NCBI GenBank assembly: GCA_003216835.1
Contig: QCIF01000003.1
Span: 89,577-153,576, forward strand
Length of the DNA: 64,000 nt
Origin: Prochlorococcus sp. AG-402-K10
Lineage (GTDB): Bacteria; Cyanobacteriota; Cyanobacteriia; PCC-6307; Cyanobiaceae
Direction: 5' to 3'
Made by a program: the position numbers and the translations under genes. The notes beneath the pieces are model-generated. The model was not told the DNA's origin and did not search any database. It was given only the letters and a program-made list of their open reading frames with translations. Positions 1 to 9,559 of this stretch are shown piece after piece (positions within the stretch are counted from its first letter, which is position 1; each line of letters starts with the position of its first letter).

Positions 1-1424
1 TTTGCATAGTAAGTAGATGCGAGTGTTTCTGTAATTTCATATAAATCTGGATGCGTTATTTCATCATTATTAAGGTTATAAGCAATTTCTTTTGCGCAAG
101 ACCAGGTAAGCTCTTCAGCATGTGCTCTCTCTTCTAAATTTAAAAACCCTAATCTAAATGCGACTAGGCAATCTTCCTTAAATTTTTTTGCATCGTTCCA
201 TAATTCAATTATTTCAGATAAATTTACTTTTTTCTTAGTAAGTATTTTTAGCTGATTGAGAGTTTCTATTAGATTTGCAATTATTAATGATTGGGGTTTT
301 TTGTTAGATATTTTTATTTGGGAGCTTATTTGGCTTGTACCTAAAACATTAAAAATTAAAACTGAACAATGACTAATTATTGCTCTCCCACTTTCTGAGA
401 CTATGGTTGGATGTTCTATATTATTTAACTGACATGAATCTTTTATTGTCGCAATTACATCGTTAGCATAATTTTGAAGAGAATAGTTTGTAGATGTGCT
501 AGAGGAAGTTTTCGTTCCATCGAAATCTATCCCCAATCCTCCTCCAACGTCGATATATTGCATTGGGGCGCCTAGTTTGCATAATTCAACATATATTTGA
601 CTAGCTTCTTGTAATGCGTCTTTGATCACAGCAATATCACTGATTTGACTTCCTAAATGAAAATGCAATAATTTCATTTCGTTTATCAGATTTGCTTCTT
701 GAAGTTCTTTTATGGTCAACATAATTTCTGGAATTGATAACCCAAATTTGGAATTATCTCCAACAGATTTGCTCCACCGACCACTGCTTTTACTTGATAA
801 CTTTGCTCTAATTCCTAGCAATGGGGTCGATTTAAGATTCTGAACTGCTTTAATAATTCTTTTGACCTCATCTCTTTGTTCAATAACTATGATTGGCTTT
901 TTACCGAGTTTTCTGGCTAATGTAGCAACCTCAATATATTTTTTATCTTTATATCCGTTGCATATCAATAATGAATTTTGGTTTTGAAGGAGAGCAAGGC
1001 CAATTAATAATTCTGATTTACTGCCTACTTCTAAGCCAAAATTCCATGGGCGGCCAAACTCTAATATTTTTTCAAGAACGTTCTTCTGCTGATTGCATTT
1101 GACAGGAAAAACACCTTGATAAATATTTTTATATTCATAAGTTTCTATTGCTTTTGAGAAAGCCTCATGCAATTCAGTAATTCGATCTTTTAAGATATCG
1201 TTAAATCTTATTATTAATGGCGTATTTATTTCTCTACTTTTGAGTTCTTTGACAAGTTTAAAAAGATCAATTTTTTTTGCTGAGTTTTTTTCTGGAGTGA
1301 CTGAGATATTTCCTTTTGAATTGATAGAAAAATATTTATCCCCCCACTTATCAATATTGTAAGTCGCAATACTATTTTCTATAGTCCAATATTTATTTGA
1401 TTTCCTTGGCGCAAAATTGGTCAA
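1..1424 (-). CDS. speA: Biosynthetic arginine decarboxylase, 3' part cut by left window edge
   Basis: Minus-strand open frame absent from the ORF track. Probable TTG start at 1424 gives (M)TNFAPRKSNKYWTIENSIATYNIDKWGDKYFSINSKGNISVTPEKNS..., typical SpeA N-terminus; the frame stays open to the edge (...DEITHPDLYEITETLASTYYA). Confidence 0.88.
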   Translation of the reverse strand, partial: MTNFAPRKSNKYWTIENSIATYNIDKWGDKYFSINSKGNISVTPEKNSAKKIDLFKLVKELKSREINTPLIIRFNDILKDRITELHEAFSKAIETYEYKNIYQGVFPVKCNQQKNVLEKILEFGRPWNFGLEVGSKSELLIGLALLQNQNSLLICNGYKDKKYIEVATLARKLGKKPIIVIEQRDEVKRIIKAVQNLKSTPLLGIRAKLSSKSSGRWSKSVGDNSKFGLSIPEIMLTIKELQEANLINEMKLLHFHLGSQISDIAVIKDALQEASQIYVELCKLGAPMQYIDVGGGLGIDFDGTKTSSSTSTNYSLQNYANDVIATIKDSCQLNNIEHPTIVSESGRAIISHCSVLIFNVLGTSQISSQIKISNKKPQSLIIANLIETLNQLKILTKKKVNLSEIIELWNDAKKFKEDCLVAFRLGFLNLEERAHAEELTWSCAKEIAYNLNNDEITHPDLYEITETLASTYYA

Positions 1425-1546
1425 TTTATGTCTTAGTAATTAAGAATTGTTTTTGAAAGAAACTCAAAACAATATCTTTTATTTTAATGATTACTTGCCA
1501 AGTTACCACCTAAAAGATGAATATACATAGAGTGATAATTAATTAA

Positions 1547-2005
1547 ATGACCAAAGAGAGAACTTTTGTGGCAATTAAACCAGATGGAGTTCAAAGAGGA
1601 TATATTTCTGAGATTATTGGTAGATTTGAAAAAAAAGGATTTAAATTGGTTGGGCTAAAGCAATTAATTCCTTCAAAAGAGCTTGCTCAGAATCATTATG
1701 GAGTTCATAGGGAGAGACCTTTCTTTAATGATTTAGTAGATTTCATTTCAAGTGGTCCAGTCGTGGCAATGGTTTGGGAAGGTGAAGGAGTTATTTTAAG
1801 TGCGCGAAAATTAATAGGTTCTACAAAACCGCTTGATGCTGAGCCTGGGACAATAAGAGGAGATCTCGCGATAGATATAGGTAGGAATATAATTCATGGT
1901 TCAGATGGACAAGAAACTGCAAAATTTGAAATTAATTTATGGTTTAACCAAGATGAACTATGTGTATGGGAAACTTCTGATGCAAAATGGCGTTCTGAAA
2001 ATTAA
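1547..2005 (+). CDS. ndk: Nucleoside diphosphate kinase
   Basis: [27 protein letters not shown]...; conserved NIIHGSDG motif. Confidence 0.97.
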   Translation: MTKERTFVAIKPDGVQRGYISEIIGRFEKKGFKLVGLKQLIPSKELAQNHYGVHRERPFFNDLVDFISSGPVVAMVWEGEGVILSARKLIGSTKPLDAEPGTIRGDLAIDIGRNIIHGSDGQETAKFEINLWFNQDELCVWETSDAKWRSEN

Positions 2006-2009
2006 AAAT

Positions 2010-3119
2010 TTATATCCTAAATCTTTTTAAACTAAACTTTTCTAAAAAGCTTATTTCACTATCTGAAAGAGTTTTATCTTGAATAAATTTAAAAATAATA
2101 TCACTTGTTATTGCAGAGAATAGAACTCCATTTCTGTAATGACCGGTAGCTAGAAAAAGATTTTCAATATCAGACTTGCCAATTATTGGCTTGAAGTCTG
2201 GTGTGCAAGGTCTAAATCCCCACCAATGTTCCATTTGTGGCCAATTCATCGCTTCAGGTAATAGAGACCAGATACCTTTTTGAAGTTGCTTTATTCCATT
2301 AGGAGTATTGCCTTGATCAAATTTTGAATCTTTTTCAACTGTTGCTCCAACTATAATGAGACCGTCATCACGAGGTACTAAGTAGGTATCTGGCCCAAAT
2401 AGAACTCTTTTAAGAAAATTTGAGGGACCTTGTATAGATAACATTTGTCCCTTTACTGGAAAGACTGGAATTTTAGTCAACACTGCTTTACTCCAAGCCC
2501 CACTGCATAAAATTGCTTTTTCACATCTAATATCTTGAATTTCTCCCGTGGCATTTAAAACTTTTGCACCAATAATTTTGTTTTTTTCTATTGTTAAATC
2601 CTTAACTTCTGAACCTTCTTGAAATTGAACTCCATGCAGGGAGCATGCTCGTTCAAGGGCACGCATAAGTCTTCTTCTGTTATCTATCTGACCATCCTCT
2701 TCAAAAACCAGTCCATGCTTCCAAATAGAATTTATTCCACTAATTTCATTTTTAAGATCTTTTTGACTTAAATATTTGCCATATTTATAAGTTGGAAATT
2801 TCCTCAGATCTTTCATATTTGTAAAAGGAACAACTATTCCACATTTCCTTAAACCACATTCAATTCCGCTATCTTGTTCAATATTTTTTATCCATTCAGG
2901 AATTAAACGTTGACTTTGTTGCCCAAATTTTAATAATTCATGTTCAAGGCCTTCAGCATGAGTAGCCAACATCCCTGCAGCCACAAACCCAGCGGACTCA
3001 CTTCTGTTTTTGCTTAAAACTGAAACTTTGAAGTCGTTTCTGGCAAATTCATAAGCAATAGATAATCCGATTAGTCCCCCGCCAACAATTAAAATTGAGT
3101 TTTTAGTGTTTGCTGTCAT
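2010..3119 (-). CDS. thiO: FAD-dependent glycine oxidase / D-amino acid oxidase family (ThiO-like)
   Basis: N-terminal GGGLIGLSIAYEFA dinucleotide-binding motif, PVKGQMLSI and GHYRNGVLFS motifs. Confidence 0.8.
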   Translation of the reverse strand: MTANTKNSILIVGGGLIGLSIAYEFARNDFKVSVLSKNRSESAGFVAAGMLATHAEGLEHELLKFGQQSQRLIPEWIKNIEQDSGIECGLRKCGIVVPFTNMKDLRKFPTYKYGKYLSQKDLKNEISGINSIWKHGLVFEEDGQIDNRRRLMRALERACSLHGVQFQEGSEVKDLTIEKNKIIGAKVLNATGEIQDIRCEKAILCSGAWSKAVLTKIPVFPVKGQMLSIQGPSNFLKRVLFGPDTYLVPRDDGLIIVGATVEKDSKFDQGNTPNGIKQLQKGIWSLLPEAMNWPQMEHWWGFRPCTPDFKPIIGKSDIENLFLATGHYRNGVLFSAITSDIIFKFIQDKTLSDSEISFLEKFSLKRFRI

Positions 3120-3199
3120 TTAATTATTCTTATAATTTACTTATGTTTTGATCCTCTTTTACCTTATATCCAATAATATTAAGAAAGGAACATTTAATA

Positions 3200-4672
3200 A
3201 TGAAAAAATTTGAATCTTGGGAAGCTGTAATTGGTTTGGAAACCCATGTACAGCTTAATACTAAAAGTAAAATATTTACATCTGCATCAACAGCTTTTGG
3301 CGATGAACCTAATACGCATATAGATCCCGTAGTTTGTGGTCTACCTGGTACTCTTCCAGTTTTAAATGAAACCGTTCTTGAATATGCAGTCAAAACTTCT
3401 TTGGCATTAAATTTAGAGGTTGCAGAACATTGTAAATTTGATAGAAAACAATATTTTTACCCTGATCTACCTAAAAATTATCAAATTTCGCAATTTGATG
3501 AACCGCTTGCAGAGAATGGTTGGTTAGAAGTTGAAATTACAGAAAAGGATAAAGAAACTTATATTAAAAAAATTGGCATTGAAAGGCTTCATATGGAGGA
3601 AGATGCTGGGAAATTAGTTCATGTGGGAAGTGATCGATTAGCGGGTTCTAAGTATTCCTTAGTTGATTACAATCGCGCTGGTATAGCACTTTGTGAAATT
3701 GTAAGTAAACCAGATATTAGAACGGGTAGAGAGGCATCTGAATATGCTTCCGAGATTAGAAGAACAGTTAGATATCTTGGTGTTTCAGATGGAAATATGC
3801 AAGAGGGTTCATTAAGGTGTGATGTCAATATTTCAGTTAGAAAAGGACCAGACGCACCTTTTGGTACAAAAGTTGAAATAAAGAATATGAATTCATTCTC
3901 TGCAATTCAGAAGGCATGTGATTATGAAATTGCTCGACAAATAGAGGTATATGAAAATGGAGGTGATATTTATCAGGAGACTAGATTATGGGATGAGGCT
4001 AAGCAATTAACAAAAAGTATGAGATTAAAAGAAGGTAGTAGTGATTATAGATATTTCCCAGATCCTGACTTAGGACCAATTGAAATATCAGAAGAGCAAA
4101 AAGAAAAATGGTTTAATGAATTACCTGAACTACCCTCCAAGAAAAGAAAGAAATATGTTGAGGAATTAGGTTTATCTCCATATGATTCAAGAGTAATTTC
4201 TGATGAAATTCATATGGCAAACTTTTTTGAAAAAACAGTAGCTAATGGTGCTGAGCCAAAACTTGCATCAAATTGGGTCACAAGTGATATCGTTGGATAT
4301 TTGAAAGCAAATAAACTTAGCTTTAGTGAATTAAAGCTAAGTCCTGAAAATCTTGCCGAAATGATTAATATGATTAGTAAAAATATTATTAGTGGAAAAA
4401 TCGCAAAAGAAATTTTGCCTGAACTAATACAAAAGAATATTTCTCCTAAAAGTTTAGTTGAAGAAAAAGGATTGGCAATGATATCTGATTCTGCAAGCAT
4501 TTTGCCAATAATTGATGAACTTATTAGTGATCATCCTAATGAAGTAGAAGCATTTAGGAATGGAAAAACCAAATTACTTGGTTTCTTTGTAGGGCAACTG
4601 ATGAAAAGGACTAAAGGGAAAGCGGACCCTAAACTTGCCAATAAACTCGTTTCAGAAAAGTTGAATAGTTAA
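3200..4672 (+). CDS. gatB: Aspartyl/glutamyl-tRNA(Asn/Gln) amidotransferase subunit B
   Basis: WEAVIGLETHVQLNTKSKIF..., full-length GatB with C-terminal YqeY-like domain. Confidence 0.97.
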   Translation: MKKFESWEAVIGLETHVQLNTKSKIFTSASTAFGDEPNTHIDPVVCGLPGTLPVLNETVLEYAVKTSLALNLEVAEHCKFDRKQYFYPDLPKNYQISQFDEPLAENGWLEVEITEKDKETYIKKIGIERLHMEEDAGKLVHVGSDRLAGSKYSLVDYNRAGIALCEIVSKPDIRTGREASEYASEIRRTVRYLGVSDGNMQEGSLRCDVNISVRKGPDAPFGTKVEIKNMNSFSAIQKACDYEIARQIEVYENGGDIYQETRLWDEAKQLTKSMRLKEGSSDYRYFPDPDLGPIEISEEQKEKWFNELPELPSKKRKKYVEELGLSPYDSRVISDEIHMANFFEKTVANGAEPKLASNWVTSDIVGYLKANKLSFSELKLSPENLAEMINMISKNIISGKIAKEILPELIQKNISPKSLVEEKGLAMISDSASILPIIDELISDHPNEVEAFRNGKTKLLGFFVGQLMKRTKGKADPKLANKLVSEKLNS

Positions 4673-4676
4673 ATTA

Positions 4677-5288
4677 TTAAATTAGTTTACTTATTTTATG
4701 CGTCCATTGCTTTTGATTATCTGAATTATCCAAAATAACATTCGAAAATTTTCTTTTTTCTTCAAAATCTAATTGAAGATTTATAATATTAAGTGCTTCT
4801 TTTTCACTGATTTGATCACGTTTCATAAGTCTTTTTTTTTGAACTTCTTCTGGACATTTGACTAACCATATTTCAGTACAAATATCTTCAAATTTTGCTT
4901 CAAATAATAATGGTATAACTAAAAGTATTATTTGATTATCTTTGTATTGAATGCATCCTTCTACCATCTTTTCTTTTATTAGGGGATGAAGAAGTGTTTG
5001 GATCCATTCTCGATGTTTAGCATCTTCAAAAATAATTTTCTTTAATAGATTTCTGTTTATTGTTTTTTGGGATGAGTATTTATCTAGTATTTGATTTCCA
5101 AAATAGCCCAAGATTTTCTTATATCCTAGGGTGTTTGGCATGATTAGTTCTTTTGATAAATTATCTGCATCTAATATAGGAATTCTTTTGTTTTTTCTGA
5201 TGTAATTAGTTATTGTTGATTTTCCACTAGCTATGCCTCCAGTCAGACCGATTCTTCTTTGATTATTTATTAATTTTGGTATGATCAT
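4677..5288 (-). CDS. coaE: Dephospho-CoA kinase
   Basis: RRIGLTGGIASGKST P-loop; size and family pattern of CoaE. Confidence 0.93.
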   Translation of the reverse strand: MIIPKLINNQRRIGLTGGIASGKSTITNYIRKNKRIPILDADNLSKELIMPNTLGYKKILGYFGNQILDKYSSQKTINRNLLKKIIFEDAKHREWIQTLLHPLIKEKMVEGCIQYKDNQIILLVIPLLFEAKFEDICTEIWLVKCPEEVQKKRLMKRDQISEKEALNIINLQLDFEEKRKFSNVILDNSDNQKQWTHKISKLI

Positions 5289-5364
5289 AAATTTAATAAT
5301 AATCTAATAACTTGTTTCTTTAGTATCAAAGAATGGTTAATATGAATTTGTTTTATAAAAAAGA

Positions 5365-6603
5365 TTGAGCCAGTTTGATAACAATTGGTCATTTATTAAT
5401 GAAGGTGATTTGACGCCTGAGGGATTTTCTTTTGCGGGAATATCTGCTGGATTAAAAAATTCTAACAAGAAAGATTTGGCTCTTATATTGGCTCCAGAAG
5501 GGAGCATTTGCAGTGGCAAGTTTACTCAATCAATAGTAAGGGCTTCTTGTGTAGATATTTGTGCAGAAAGAATTAAAAGATCTGCAGGTCTTGTTCGCGC
5601 AATTTTGATTAATTCTGGTCAAGCAAATGCATGTACAGGTGATCTTGGAACTCAACATTTCTTAATTGCGACGGAAAAGATTTCAGAACTATTAGGCATT
5701 AAAAAAGAAGAAGTTTTAATGTGTTCCACAGGTGTGATTGGTGTTCCTATAGAAATAGATAAATTAGTAAAGAATTTACCAAAATTAGTTCGTGAGCTAA
5801 AAGTAAATAGTTTTCAGAATGCTGCTGAAGCAATCTTAACTACTGATTTAACCTTAAAAAAGGTTTTCATAGAGAGGATTATTGAAGGCAGAAAGATAAG
5901 AATAGCTGGTTTAGCTAAAGGATCAGGAATGATTTATCCAAACATGGCTACTATGCTTGCTTTTCTTACCTGTGATGCTGGCGTTGAGAAAAAAGAATGG
6001 GATAAGATGATTTCTATTGCTATGAAACAATCATTTAATGCGATTTCAGTTGATGGGGAGACAAGTACTAATGATTCATTTATTGGTATAAATGCGGGGA
6101 AGAAAATTAAAAAAGAATTTTTATCGATAATCCAGTCAGGAATTAATATCGTATGTCAAAACTTGGCAAAAAATATTGCAAGAGATGGAGAAGGAGCAAA
6201 TTGTTTATTAGAGGTTTTAGTTCAAGGAGCAACACATAATGATGATGCGATTGTTATTGCCAAATCTATATGTAATTCTGCACTGGTAAAAACCGCAATT
6301 CATGGCTGTGATCCAAATTGGGGAAGAATTATTTCAGCCGCAGGTAATTCTGGGATTAAATTTAAACTTGATAAAGTGGATTTGTTTATAGGTGATTATC
6401 AGATTTTGGGCAAGGGTAAGTTAAAAGAATATAATCCTCAAAAAGTTAGTGATTATATTCAGTCTAAAATGAATGGTAAATATTTAAGAGAAGATACCGT
6501 AAGAATTGAACTTAATCTTAATTCTGGCAAAGCCAAAGGTCTTGCTTGGGGTTGCGATTTGTCTAAACAGTATGTCGCCATTAATAGCGAATACACTACT
6601 TAA
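5365..6603 (+). CDS. argJ: Bifunctional glutamate N-acetyltransferase/amino-acid acetyltransferase
   Basis: TTG start; KGSGMIYPNMATMLAF autoproteolysis motif and CDPNWGRI motif. Confidence 0.96.
   Translation: MSQFDNNWSFINEGDLTPEGFSFAGISAGLKNSNKKDLALILAPEGSICSGKFTQSIVRASCVDICAERIKRSAGLVRAILINSGQANACTGDLGTQHFLIATEKISELLGIKKEEVLMCSTGVIGVPIEIDKLVKNLPKLVRELKVNSFQNAAEAILTTDLTLKKVFIERIIEGRKIRIAGLAKGSGMIYPNMATMLAFLTCDAGVEKKEWDKMISIAMKQSFNAISVDGETSTNDSFIGINAGKKIKKEFLSIIQSGINIVCQNLAKNIARDGEGANCLLEVLVQGATHNDDAIVIAKSICNSALVKTAIHGCDPNWGRIISAAGNSGIKFKLDKVDLFIGDYQILGKGKLKEYNPQKVSDYIQSKMNGKYLREDTVRIELNLNSGKAKGLAWGCDLSKQYVAINSEYTT
6571..6602 (+). repeat. argJ-3' direct repeat, copy 1 (inside argJ, ends at the stop codon)
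   Basis: tatgtcgccattaatagcgaatacactactta; compared by eye with copies at 7834 and 9292. Confidence 0.65.
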
Positions 6604-6750
6604 CACCAAACTACCCTCATAGCAATAGATTACAAGGATAATAAAATCAATATAACACCAATGTAAAACTAGATTTCCATTAAAATCTTCGTAAAGATTA
6701 TGATTGAGGAAACTGCAAATTATGAAGAAAATTTTTATTAAACAATTTAC

Positions 6751-7581
6751 ATGAAAGAAGATACATCTATTTTTTTAAGGAAAATACGCTCTTTTAATGT
6801 AAAAGATAGTGATATATGGGTAAATGAAGCATTATTTGGTTTTTTTCATATAAAAGAATTTTGTAAAAAACTTAAAAAAAATGATAATGTTTTAGAAATT
6901 GGTTGTGGTAGTGGCATACTGCTAAATTTATTATTTGAAAATTTCAAAGATATAAATTTTGAAGGGATAGAACCCTTTGGAGATGGATTCAGTTCTCTAA
7001 CTAAATTGAACTCATTATCAAAAAAAAATGGAGTATCTATTCAAAATATTGGATATGAAGAATTATGCTTTAGTCGTAAATATGATTTAATTTTTTGTGT
7101 CAATGTTTTTGAACATCTTTATGATTGGCGCAACTTTTTAGACAAGATGAATTGTTTATTAGCACAAGATGGAAAAATTATAGTCTTATGCCCAAATTAT
7201 GGTTTTCCATATGAAAGTCATTTTAGAGTTCCTATTTTATTTAATAAAGGGATAACATCCTTCATTTTTCAAAAATATATTAGAAGTTACGAAAAGAAAA
7301 ATGAATGTATCGGCTTATGGAAATCACTTAATTTTGTAAAAAAACGAGAGGTTATTAATCATATTAAAGATTCAATTCATACCAAAAATCTAAAAATTTA
7401 TGATGATTTATCAATCTTAGATTTTTTGGTTGAAAGAATCATCAATGATAGAGAATTCAGAAAAAGGCAAAAAATATTAGGTGCAATGTCAATTTTCTTG
7501 AAAGGTTTAGGGATATTGAATATTTTTAAACTTTTTCCAAATTTTATACCTTATATGAAATTAGAATTTTCTAAGAAATAA
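6751..7581 (+). CDS. Class I SAM-dependent methyltransferase
   Basis: Motif I VLEIGCGSGILLNLL, downstream DLIFCVNVFEHLYDW; typical of cell-surface/genomic-island methyltransferases. Confidence 0.75.
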   Translation: MKEDTSIFLRKIRSFNVKDSDIWVNEALFGFFHIKEFCKKLKKNDNVLEIGCGSGILLNLLFENFKDINFEGIEPFGDGFSSLTKLNSLSKKNGVSIQNIGYEELCFSRKYDLIFCVNVFEHLYDWRNFLDKMNCLLAQDGKIIVLCPNYGFPYESHFRVPILFNKGITSFIFQKYIRSYEKKNECIGLWKSLNFVKKREVINHIKDSIHTKNLKIYDDLSILDFLVERIINDREFRKRQKILGAMSIFLKGLGILNIFKLFPNFIPYMKLEFSKK

Positions 7582-7833
7582 TCTTTGGTTTAATTAAAAG
7601 TTGTTTTGAGTTCTGCTTGGACTGTTTCGGTGTATTAACTTCCGAATAGTTCTTTATATCTTCTTCTGTCTGATTTATTTCACTAAATGTCACTAACTCA
7701 AGATGTATTTATAACACTCTCTAACACTGCTCTAGTATTTGCAGTGGGTTTTGTTAGGTGACTGAAACTTTGTAACACCTGTATAACACCAATTTTGGGG
7801 TAGTGATGCTAGTCATACCAATGGATTTGGGGT

Positions 7834-7865
7834 TATGTATGTATCAATAGCGAGTATACAACTTA
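7834..7865 (+). repeat. argJ-3' direct repeat, copy 2
   Basis: tatgtatgtatcaatagcgagtatacaactta; 24/32 identical to copy 1, no gaps. Confidence 0.6.
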
Positions 7866-8017
7866 GTTTAAATCCATTGCACTGCAAGGGATTTTTCCCA
7901 ATATATTTTTTATATAAATACTAATAAAACACTAAATATTTAATTATTTTTTTCTAAATTCCATTTTTAAGTCTACTTTTTAAATTTGATCTAAAATTAT
8001 ATGAACAAGATTTGTTT

Positions 8018-8173
8018 ATGAAAAATTTTCTAATTTCAGGTTTGGTAGGTGAATATAGGATAAAGATTAATCTTTTCGCTATTTCTCCTAATCATGCGAT
8101 AAAAGTTTTTCAACAAAAATATCCCAAAGCAGAAGATATATATGTGATACAAGATTTATTTAAAGGTAAATGA
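8018..8173 (+). CDS. Small hypothetical protein (51 aa)
   Basis: ATG..TGA: MKNFLISGLVGEYRIKINLFAISPNHAIKVFQQKYPKAEDIYVIQDLFKGK; below the track's length cut-off. Confidence 0.5.
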   Translation: MKNFLISGLVGEYRIKINLFAISPNHAIKVFQQKYPKAEDIYVIQDLFKGK

Positions 8174-8260
8174 TTTAGATTAATGAATAATTAACTTTAG
8201 AAAAATTAATTTGCATTCTATTCAGAGTTCGCTTATATAAGTTTCCCCTAAAAAATAAAA

Positions 8261-9157
8261 ATGAGTGAAGAAGGTATTAATGATCGAACAAAAGTTATTG
8301 GAGAAATTTTGAGTACCAAATTTGAAGAAATTGGAAATCGCGCTCTAGGTAATAGTAGTGAATCAGGAATTCCAGTATCTTTTTATGATTATGATGCAAT
8401 GACTCAAGGACTTCCAAGAGGGGGGTTAATTGTTCTGGGTGGAAGACCGGCGATGGGTAAAACATCATTATCTTTAAATATGGCATTGAATGTTGCTAAA
8501 ACGCAAAACCTTCCTATTTGCCTTTTTAATTTAGAAATTAGTAAAGAGCAAATATCTAATCGACTTTTATCAATGGAATTAGGAATAGAATCAGGCAGAT
8601 TAAGAACCGGCAGATTACAACTTGATGAATGGTCTTTATTGAGTGAAGGTATTGATTCTTTGAGTAAATTACCTTTACACATCACAGACCAACCAATAAG
8701 TTCAATTCAAGAGATGCAATCAATATGTCAGAAGATTAAAGAGGAATCTGAAAAAAATATTTTGGGACTTGTAATTTTAGATTATGTCCAATTACTCGAT
8801 TATTTGCCTATTTCCGATGTATCAAATAGAGAAGAATATTTATTGAAATTAGCGAAGAGTCTTAAAAGGATGGCAGAGGAGCTGAATGTCCCTGTAATTA
8901 TCATTTCTCAACTTAGTAAGGATGTAGAGAAAAGAAGAAACAAGAGACCAATGTTGAGTGATATTAGAGACTTCGAACCTCTTGAAGTGTATTCAGACAT
9001 TATTACAATGATTTATAGAGATGAATATTACAATCCAGAAACTGAAGATAGAGGCATTGCTGAAATTATTACTTGTAAACATAGGAATGGACCTTTAGGA
9101 ACAGTCAAATTATTATTTGAACCGCAATATACAAGGTATAGAAATCTTGCTGCTTAA
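8261..9157 (+). CDS. DnaB-like RecA-fold ATPase lacking the DnaB N-terminal domain
   Basis: PRGGLIVLGGRPAMGKTSLSLNMA (Walker A), LVILDYVQLL (Walker B), ISQLSKDVEKRRNKRPMLSD; only 298 aa, no N-terminal helicase domain. Confidence 0.85.
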   Translation: MSEEGINDRTKVIGEILSTKFEEIGNRALGNSSESGIPVSFYDYDAMTQGLPRGGLIVLGGRPAMGKTSLSLNMALNVAKTQNLPICLFNLEISKEQISNRLLSMELGIESGRLRTGRLQLDEWSLLSEGIDSLSKLPLHITDQPISSIQEMQSICQKIKEESEKNILGLVILDYVQLLDYLPISDVSNREEYLLKLAKSLKRMAEELNVPVIIISQLSKDVEKRRNKRPMLSDIRDFEPLEVYSDIITMIYRDEYYNPETEDRGIAEIITCKHRNGPLGTVKLLFEPQYTRYRNLAA

Positions 9158-9291
9158 TATGGTCGGTTTTTGACTTTAATGAACACTAATAAAAAAGTGA
9201 TGTAGTCATAGCAATTAAGTTAAGCGATTAAAATGAAAAAAAAAACTAACTTAATTCTTGAGGTCTACTACTATGACTGACTTGATCTCTG

Positions 9292-9323
9292 TATGTTTTT
9301 ATTAATAGCAAATATACTACTTC
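9292..9323 (+). repeat. argJ-3' direct repeat, copy 3
   Basis: tatgtttttattaatagcaaatatactacttc; 25/32 identical to copy 1, no gaps. Confidence 0.6.
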
Positions 9324-9559
9324 AGTTTTAGTAAATCTAATGGAAGATAATCATTTATATAAAGGAAAAGTATTGTTAAAGTTCCAATTAGAGAACCTAC
9401 AAAACCTGCAGCAATACTGATTAATAGTCCTGATTGACTAATTTCAGTTTGTTCGCTGTTTGATGTTTCTGAATCAGGCTTATCTACAACTTTTAGGCGC
9501 TGATTATTTGTTGGTTGTTTGAGTTGTTGGTGTCGGATGAGGGCTTCGAAATCAGGCAT
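9317..9559 (-). CDS. Small protein with one C-terminal TM segment, overlapping the parA-like gene
   Basis: From internal Met: MPDFEALIRHQQLKQPTNNQRLKVVDKPDSETSNSEQTEISQSGLLISIAAGFVGSLIGTLTILFLYINDYLPLDLLKLK; hydrophobic C-terminal helix. Confidence 0.55.
   Translation of the reverse strand: MPDFEALIRHQQLKQPTNNQRLKVVDKPDSETSNSEQTEISQSGLLISIAAGFVGSLIGTLTILFLYINDYLPLDLLKLK

Noticed and set aside
3130-3393. 87-aa minus-strand ORF in the track
   Set aside because: Antisense to gatB start; shadow ORF without recognisable domain.
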